Source: Ceratopteris richardii | Lineage: Eukaryota; Streptophyta; Polypodiopsida; Polypodiales; Pteridaceae | DNA: 64,000 nt | Direction of reading: 5' to 3' | NCBI GenBank assembly: GCA_020310875.1 | Contig: CM035413.1 | Span: forward strand, 167,426,996-167,490,995 | Part shown: in pieces, positions 58,116 through 64,000 of the stretch | How the letters are laid out: each line of letters opens with the position of its first letter | Numbering within the stretch: position 1 is the first letter of the stretch | Translations under genes and position numbers: made by a program | Notes under the pieces: generated by a model | Told to the model about the DNA's origin: nothing | Database searches by the model: none | The model's input: only the letters and a program-made list of their open reading frames with translations

Positions 58116-58494
58116 TGTCACGAGGAAGCAGATAAGGAAGAGAGCTTACACACACACTCTCGCTCTCAAGGAGAAGCACACACAGATTTGAGGCAAGGAA
58201 GAATGATCTTCTTCTTCTTCTTCTATTACATAAAAGGAATGTACAAGAATGACCTAGAAAACAAGAATACAACAAGTGCAATATATAAAGATCAGTACAT
58301 AAGGAAAAACCTAATATCCGCGAATGAGTGAGTTGGCAGGAAACAAATGTGCCATCACTCTCGGTAGATAAATCTAATAAAGCTCAATGAAGTATCCCTC
58401 ACATATATTGGTATGACCATTATACATGTCAGAGAAATGAAAAACTGGTACGTGTCATCCTGGATCATCACATGTTGAGCTTGATATCTCAACA
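58116..58494 (-). repeat. C4 5' LTR (379 bp)
   Basis: Plus strand TGTCACGAGG...ATCTCAACA, so minus strand TGTTGAGATA...CGTGACA. The inner border is fixed by the adjoining PBS, the outer by the return of gypsy integrase sequence at 58495. CTT repeat near 58205-58222. Confidence 0.85.
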
Positions 58495-59344
58495 TAGGAG
58501 TATATTGGCCCTCTATGGAAGCAAATGTCTACAAGTTGTGTAAAGAATGCCATGTTTGTTGTGAAAGACCACCAGTAGAACATGCTACATTATATCATGT
58601 GTCTCTCACACCAGAATGGAGTGAACCATTAGTGACATACTTGAGGATGAAAAAATTCCCTCAAGGAATGACCTTAGCATGACAACGAAGTCTAGAACAG
58701 GAAGCTCAAGACTATTCACTTATTGGCGATAATCTATACAAACGAGGACGAGATGGATATTTAAGACAATGTGTTCATGAGAGCGATTATTTGAGCGTAC
58801 TAGAGACTGCACACCAAGGTGTTGGAGGAGGTCATTTCGGACCAGATAGGATAATCAAAGCCATCCTCTTTGCAGGATTATGGTGGCCCGCTCTTCACAT
58901 GGATGCACATACCTATGTAAAGAGATGTGATCTGTGCCAAAGAACTCAATTTCCTACTCGCAGAGATGAAATGCCATTGAAACCCATGATGGAAGGACGT
59001 GCATTTTCTAAGTGGGGTATAGGCTTTGTAGGACCCATTAACCCCCCTGCAAAAGGTACACATGCTAAATACATTATTGTTGCGATAGATTATCTTACCA
59101 AATGGGTAGAGGCAAAAGCCACAAAAAAGAATGATGCACACACGACTGCAAAATTCTTATTTGAAAATGTCTTTACAAGATATGGATTGCCTATAGAGTT
59201 AGTGAGTGATCGAGGCACTCACTTTCTAAACCAAGTCATTGAATATTTGTTACAGGATTTTATGGTGATTCACAAGAAATCTGCACCATATCATCCTTAG
59301 GCCAATGGTCAGGCTGAAAGCACTAAGAAGATCCTTTGTAACGT
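58495..59344 (+). pseudogene. G6: gypsy integrase piece with two H2C2 modules
   Basis: First zinc-binding module, partial (GVYWPSMEANVYKLCKECHV, ERPPVEHATLYHVS); second module (LETAHQGVGGGHFGPDRIIK, HMDAHTYVKRCDLCQRTQ); DDE core (YIIVAIDYLTKWVEAKATKK, LPIELVSDRGTHFLNQV). It lies between copia C4 and the LTR of G7, which is inserted in it (the five bases before the LTR are AACGT). It may belong to G5. Confidence 0.87.
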
Positions 59345-59994
59345 TGTTGGAAGCAGCCAGAGGCACAGACGCCACGGAAGCATGTAAAGAAGGAGCAGGG
59401 AGCCAGGCGGATCAATTTTCAAACAAATATATTTCTTATTAATTCTCCAAACATTCAACAGTGATCATTATCACTAATTGTAACATATGTATCATAGAAA
59501 ACCACATTTTGTAATCCATAGCTCCATTTTGTGCAAGCCGAGGAGTCCTCGAGCTTGAGGAGCTTAGGTAGAATGCTCATACCAATTTTCGTTATTTTTA
59601 GACATCGTTTACCCTTCCAAATAGCCTCTAGGACCTATTTTTTAACTAGGCCGGTCACTAGATGTGAAACCGGTCAAAACTAGTCTAGAAACTATAAAAA
59701 GAGCTAGAGAGCTCATTTTTTGGGGGGGATTCATTGTAGCTTGTTTGAGATTAGAGTTCTTTTGAGCTTGTAAGAGTATTCTTGAGTAATAGAGCTAATT
59801 TCCCACCTTCCATTGTGTCTTGCTTGTCTCTTCACTGTGTGTGTGTATGTGTGTGTGCATCTTTGTGCTTCTCACCTTCACTCTCACATCATCTCACGTT
59901 CACGATCTTCATATCACTCCTACCTCTCCCACGGATTGACAATTAAGGAGGTGAAGCTTCTTAACGTGGTACTTACCATTGTGCTAGAGCAACA
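59345..59994 (+). repeat. G7 5' LTR (type B, 650 bp)
   Basis: TGTTGGAAGCAGCC...GAGCAACA. TG microsatellite near 59836-59865. It contains TTTTTTGGGGGGGATT near 59718. Confidence 0.93.
59693..59700 (+). promoter_or_regulatory. G7 LTR TATA box
   Basis: TATAAAAA followed by GAGCTAGAGAGCTC, a short inverted repeat (GAGCT...AGCTC) seen behind the TATA box of most of these LTRs. Transcription would be expected to start some 25-30 bp on, in GAGCTCATTTTT. Confidence 0.75.
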
Positions 59995-60001
59995 CCAAAT
60001 T

Positions 60002-60019
60002 TGGCGCCGTTGCCGGGGA
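60002..60019 (+). other. G7 primer-binding site (perfect tRNA-Asp)
   Basis: TGGCGCCGTTGCCGGGGA, 18 of 18 bases of the plant tRNA-Asp complement used by Athila-type elements. Confidence 0.93.
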
Positions 60020-61918
60020 TCGAGTCTAGGACGAATGTGTGATGGTAAGAGTATAGCAAGAAGTGGCGTTGGAAGGTAAAAATTTCAGTTTTCGTTGTTG
60101 TTTTACTTAGTTTTTAGTGTTTTTCACCTTCCCCATACTCCATCTTCATCATCGCATCATCATCTCCATTTCCAAAAAAATCAGAAAATTCACCATATCT
60201 CCCCATTCACCTCATTTCCCCTCATTTGTGCATGCGAGAGAGCGAGAGACAGTTTTTGCGCTTGTGTGTGCTTGCATTTTCTTGAGTTTTCTTGCAGGTA
60301 CAGAGCTTCAGAGCATCAGGAGAGCTTCCAAAAGGTAAAACATGTACTTTCTGTCAGAAATTTCCGAGTAGGGCGGACCATCGCGATGGTCTGCAACTTT
60401 CGGATTTTGAGGTAGGCGACCACACCACGAGGTAGGCGATCCTTGCGCATTCACGGAACCACAGTTGCATTTGAAAAATTCGTTGTTTGGTGGACCATCG
60501 CGATTGGCTCAAACCATCGCGATTGTGTCGCACCATCGCGATAGGCTCACGCCATCGCGACGGCTCGGCCAGACCATCGCGACGGTTCGCTTTTTCGGAC
60601 CATCGCGACGGTTCACTTGAGCCATCGCGACGGTCCACTTGGACCATCGCGATTGTTCAGTTGACCCCGGACCATCGCGATTGGCTTATGCCATCGCCAC
60701 GACAGTGCCACGTGTCACGATAGACCATCGCGACGGTTCGTTTTTCGGACCATCGCGACAGCCCAAAATCGGACCATCGCGATTGGCTCACGCCACCGCA
60801 CTTGTGACCATCGCGACGGTTCACTTCGGACCATCGCGATTGTCCACCTTTGACCGTTGACCGCGCCATCGCGATTGTCCGCCTGATCACGCCATCGCGA
60901 CGGTTCACTTTTTCGGACCATCGCGACGGTCCATTTCCACGCCATCGCGATCGTTCATTTCGGACCATCGCGACGGTTCACCTTTTCGCGCCATCGCGAT
61001 TGTCCAAATCCCACGCCATCGCGACGGTTCGCTTGGACCATCGCGACGGTCCCAGACCATCGCGATTGTGCACCCCCATCGCAAATTTTGGGCTCCAATT
61101 TTTGACCAATTTTGAGGGTATTTTTGAGAAATTTTTGGACCATTAGACTCATAGGAGACCCCTTAGCTCATATTTGAAGGAAAACCCGATTGTCAGTTTT
61201 TACCCCCCAGGGCCTGAACGCTCATAACTTTTTCATCCGAAGTCCGTTTTTTGAGCTTAATAGCTCGTTAGAAAGCTTGCGACGAGTACTACGTGACCTC
61301 AACTATTTTTTTCATAAAGAATACATCTATTTTTGGATAAGCTATTTTGAGGTTCACCTAGTTGGGACTAGGAAGCCAGGGGGCACACATTGAAAATTTG
61401 GGCAAAAGGGAAGGGACTTAAAAGGTGTATATACTCAAGTGTTTGATCATCTTGTGAATTGGTCTAACATTGGAATTTTCCAGGTCTAACAAGGACAATC
61501 AAAGGCGAGCAAGCAAGGTAGTGAAGACAGCAGAGCTTGGGAAGCACGGCTTCTTGGGCAACAGGGCATCAGAGCAACCAGAAAAGCCGACTCGAGGTTG
61601 GAAGATTACTCAACCCCCTCAGTCAATTCTTAGCTTAGGCTAAACGGTAGTTGTGGATTAACGACGATAGGAACGCCTCAAGTTCAAGATACCTAATTCT
61701 TTCAAGTTTAAGACTTAAAGTAAAGGTGTGTGTGACGAAAACCTAAAGAAAAGAACTTAAGTCTGACGGAACGAGAATTCAAAATCGTAACGAAAGTCGA
61801 ATTCCTGACGCATAAACTAAGACAAGAATCCAAAGAAAAGTAAAAAGAATCAAGACAGTAATAACAAAGGACCATTGACGATCTAAGTGTGTAATTGAGT
61901 GAGCAAGGAAGGAAATTA
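60020..61918 (+). other. G7 untranslated leader
   Basis: Non-coding. GAGAGAGCGAGAGAC near 60234; array 60374-61075; conserved block CATAACTTTTTCATCCGAAG at about 61222 and TAGCTCGTTAGAAAGC at about 61261, shared with G3, G4 and G5; block CTCAACCCCCTCAG near 61610, shared with G2 and (inverted) G5. The length of nearly 1.9 kb is large for an LTR element leader. Confidence 0.8.
60374..61075 (+). repeat. G7 leader array, 26 units of CCATCGCGA
   Basis: I count 26 units. Nearly all keep CCATCGCGA; the right arm is TTGG/TTGT or CGGT/CGGC type, and the unit is preceded by GGA- or CG-. The first unit is GGACCATCGCGATGGTCT, near-perfect dyad. A CCACGTGTC G-box core lies near 60709. Little CpG decay. 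Several long reading frames cross the array in different frames on both strands, a by-product of a unit poor in stops. Confidence 0.95.
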
Positions 61919-64000
61919 ATGAACCTTAGATCGGGCAAACATATAGGTAAGTCAGACCGACGAAGCCTTAGTTCATCAGAGGCTAGTGTAAGAACTACTG
62001 CTCGATCGTGGGCTCAGCAATTGAATAGTAATTACCCCTACGAGTTGAGCTCAGAATCAAGCGAATCAGAAATGGCATTTAGCACAGATAGACCAGAAGG
62101 AGGGACTCATGTCGCATACCTAGAAAAACCAGAAGGACCCTATAGAACGCAATTAGAGTTTCTCCGAACCAATCGATTAGGTGCTCGCATCTATGAGGAT
62201 GGTTTGCAAAGGCAAGTGGTGCAACTGCACAACCCTGATCAACCCATTGGATTGGAAAGACCAGTGGTGAAATTTGAGAGAGACGCTTACATAGACAAAG
62301 AAGGAACCATGTACGTCCTAAGTACGCAACCAAACGATACTAATGAGTTTGGCACAATTCAATTAGAGACGGAAACAAAATTTCAAGGAAAAGAGCCATT
62401 AGAAGAACCTAGAACACCTAGAGGGAAATCCGTATTAACGAGAGTACTCATCCCAGAGTGGATCCCTCAAGATAACAGGAGCACCGAGTTGTTTGTAAGT
62501 AAAGAGACAGATGAAGCCTTTTGGAGGTATAGAAAGGAAAACCCTGGTGAGATAGGCATCATTACAATCTATGAATTCAAGGACCCAGATACACCTGGAA
62601 AGGTGGTATACCTGGATGAGACTTCAGAAAGAGTCTTTGTGGTGCCTGAGCGCGCTAAAAACACATACACATGGAGAGGTGAATTGATATTCCCTCCATC
62701 TAGAACGAACATGAATACAAATCAACAAGGGGCAGGAACATCCTCAGCCCATGGAAATCAAAGAGAAGGAAATCACGAGAGACCGGAAGTAAGCTTCAAT
62801 CACCCCATAGGGAGAGATAGAACAACCACGAACACTAATAGGACGGATAGACAAAGAGAACATGGAATACCAGGTGGTAGAGATGATTTTCCTCTACCTA
62901 GACCACGTGAACACGCAAGAGTATTGAGACCCACACAGTTGGTAAAATCAATGAAGAATTACTTTGATGGGACAGGAGATCCCTATGATCACGTTGCAGA
63001 ATTTAAGCAGGTACTAAGAGCAGAACAAGTCGAGGACATGTTCACGCAATACAATGCATTTGGACTAACGTTAAAGAATACCGCTTTAACTTGGTTCCAA
63101 CCTTTGCAACAAAGGCAATTTAGAGACATCCATCACTTTTTAGAGTCATTCATCACTGAATTCTCTAAAAGGGGGATTAGACATGACACGTCTTCGTTAA
63201 TTCATAGCTTTAGACAGACCCCTCAGGAAACAGTTAGATTGGCAGGACGTAGATTCAGACAATATGTGGAACGATGTCCAATGCAAGAGCTACCCTCACA
63301 AGCCAAACAAGTATCATTGTTCCTAGATGGCTTGTTGAGCGCTAAACTACGCTCCTATGTGTACCTAAAAGAACCCAGAACGCTAGAGGAGTGTGTAAGA
63401 ATATGTATAGACATTGAGGACAACCTAGGAGATGAATTAGAACTCTCAAAGGTCTATAAAGACTCAGATTGTTCTTCTTTAGCATCCACAAAATTGTCTA
63501 ATTCGATAGAGGACCTAGCAGAAAAAGTGGCCCAAAAACTAGGAGTTTCTAGTAAACAGGTGCCCAAGCTACCAACTAATGTACGTTGTTACACTTGTGG
63601 TGGAAATCATTTGGCAAACATGTGCCCCAATGCACCTCAACCTCATGTCAACCCTAGTGGCCAATATTGCACAATTGAGAGAAGATACACGAATCATACG
63701 GCTCAGGACTGCCCATACAACAAACAAACCGTGAGACAGAACTACCCGCAAACATACCAGCAGCCAGGTAGGTATCAAGGCCAATACAATGCTCAACCTT
63801 ATTACTATAGGCCTCCCCAGAACTACCCATACCAGGCTCAACAGAGACCTCAACCCGTCTTAGTTCAGCAGCCACCCCCACCAGCGAATGTCATCTCAGT
63901 CAAATACGCTGCTGCAGAAGAGAACCTAAGTAGGGCCTTAGTGCCTTCTTCACCCTTGATCACAGAAAGTGACCCGAACTCAAACAGTTTTGACTCCACT
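61919..64000 (+). CDS. G7 Gag polyprotein, open to the window edge
   Basis: One frame of at least 694 codons without a stop from ATG at 61919 (MNLRSGKHIGKSDRRSLSSS) to the last base of the window. Residues 1-300: lineage-specific N-terminal domain with GPYRTQLEFLRTNRLGARIY, AYIDKEGTMYVLSTQPND, TPRGKSVLTRVLIPEWIPQD. About 325-525: capsid-like domain with YFDGTGDPYDHVAEFKQVL, TPQETVRLAGRRFRQYVERC, FLDGLLSAKLRSYVYLKEP. About 557-572: knuckle CYTCGGNHLANMC, then YCTIERRYTNHTAQDC. After that a Q/Y/P-rich tail. Gag forms the virus-like particle in which the RNA is packaged. The start is chosen because the same ATG context is conserved in five elements. Confidence 0.95.
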   Translation, partial: MNLRSGKHIGKSDRRSLSSSEASVRTTARSWAQQLNSNYPYELSSESSESEMAFSTDRPEGGTHVAYLEKPEGPYRTQLEFLRTNRLGARIYEDGLQRQVVQLHNPDQPIGLERPVVKFERDAYIDKEGTMYVLSTQPNDTNEFGTIQLETETKFQGKEPLEEPRTPRGKSVLTRVLIPEWIPQDNRSTELFVSKETDEAFWRYRKENPGEIGIITIYEFKDPDTPGKVVYLDETSERVFVVPERAKNTYTWRGELIFPPSRTNMNTNQQGAGTSSAHGNQREGNHERPEVSFNHPIGRDRTTTNTNRTDRQREHGIPGGRDDFPLPRPREHARVLRPTQLVKSMKNYFDGTGDPYDHVAEFKQVLRAEQVEDMFTQYNAFGLTLKNTALTWFQPLQQRQFRDIHHFLESFITEFSKRGIRHDTSSLIHSFRQTPQETVRLAGRRFRQYVERCPMQELPSQAKQVSLFLDGLLSAKLRSYVYLKEPRTLEECVRICIDIEDNLGDELELSKVYKDSDCSSLASTKLSNSIEDLAEKVAQKLGVSSKQVPKLPTNVRCYTCGGNHLANMCPNAPQPHVNPSGQYCTIERRYTNHTAQDCPYNKQTVRQNYPQTYQQPGRYQGQYNAQPYYYRPPQNYPYQAQQRPQPVLVQQPPPPANVISVKYAAAEENLSRALVPSSPLITESDPNSNSFDST

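Larger units (their letters stand above)
55417..58494 (-). mobile_element. C4: Ty1/copia retrotransposon, 5' part
   Basis: Minus strand 5' LTR (58116-58494), PBS directly adjacent, leader, gag, zinc knuckle, protease, GAG-pre-integrase and integrase. The RT, RNase H and 3' LTR are not in the window. A different family from C2/C3. Only a few breaks are seen in the visible part, so it is younger-looking than C1 and C2. Confidence 0.88.
59345..64000 (+). mobile_element. G7: Ty3/gypsy retrotransposon, 5' part, looks whole as far as seen
   Basis: 5' LTR, a PBS matching tRNA-Asp at all 18 positions, a 1.9-kb leader with array, and a Gag frame that is open to the window edge. No break is seen in the visible part. 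With the perfect PBS and the best-preserved CpG content of all five arrays, this is the most recent-looking element here. It continues beyond the window, so pol and the 3' LTR are unknown. Confidence 0.92.

Noticed and set aside
60374-61075. CRISPR-like pattern of short repeat plus variable spacer
   Set aside because: Repeats are imperfect and 9-18 bp, spacing is irregular, units are themselves palindromic, and the context is a plant retrotransposon leader. No cas genes.

Overview
The window is a repeat-only stretch of a large nuclear plant genome. The evidence is plant-type LTR retrotransposons nested in each other, primer-binding sites (PBS) matching plant tRNA-Asp (Ty3/gypsy) and initiator tRNA-Met (Ty1/copia), and CpG-rich repeats showing TpG/CpA decay as expected from methylation. 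I recognise no host gene, tRNA, rRNA or CRISPR array. The species cannot be named from this; a large-genome seed plant or fern would fit.

Layout. 1-7433: 3' part of Ty3/gypsy element G1 (+), whose LTR abuts copia C1 (-, to about 9760). 9760-10830: LTR-like, unassigned. 10830-14386: copia C2 (-). 14388-28574: gypsy G2 (+), with the complete short element G3 (17902-22939, target repeat CCATG) inserted in its gag. 28575-32505 and 44331-46745: remnants of an unfamiliar coding family, here called X, with a second protease-like domain and a tryptophan-motif segment, split by the full-length element G4 (-, 32506-44330, target repeat GGGAT). 46755-49427: copia C3 (-). 49428-52264: small gypsy and copia fragments. 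52265-55416: gypsy G5 (+). 55417-58494: copia C4 (-). 58495-59344: gypsy integrase piece G6. 59345-64000: gypsy G7 (+), running off the window; its gag frame is open for 694 codons to the edge and it looks the youngest here.

The gypsy elements form one non-chromoviral lineage (Athila/Tat-like protease motif ILGRPFL, tRNA-Asp PBS, GG-type zinc knuckles). They share LTRs of 610-662 bp with a conserved TATA box and a TG microsatellite, a very long leader, and gag-PR-RT-RNaseH-IN order. Unusual traits are: (1) every leader carries a palindrome-rich array centred on ATCGCGAT, with unit arms that differ between elements yet stay self-complementary; (2) two tandem zinc-binding H2C2 modules precede the integrase core; (3) some copies carry a second retropepsin-like domain of another type downstream of integrase, followed by repeated W-V-P-K motifs; (4) the X family lies beside these modules.

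Relative ages: the G3 LTRs differ at about 15 of 637 positions (about 2.4 %), the G4 LTRs at about 32 of 610 (about 5 %). G3 is younger than G2, G4 is younger than X, G1 postdates C1, G2 postdates C2, and G7 postdates G6. Absolute dates depend on an unknown host mutation rate.
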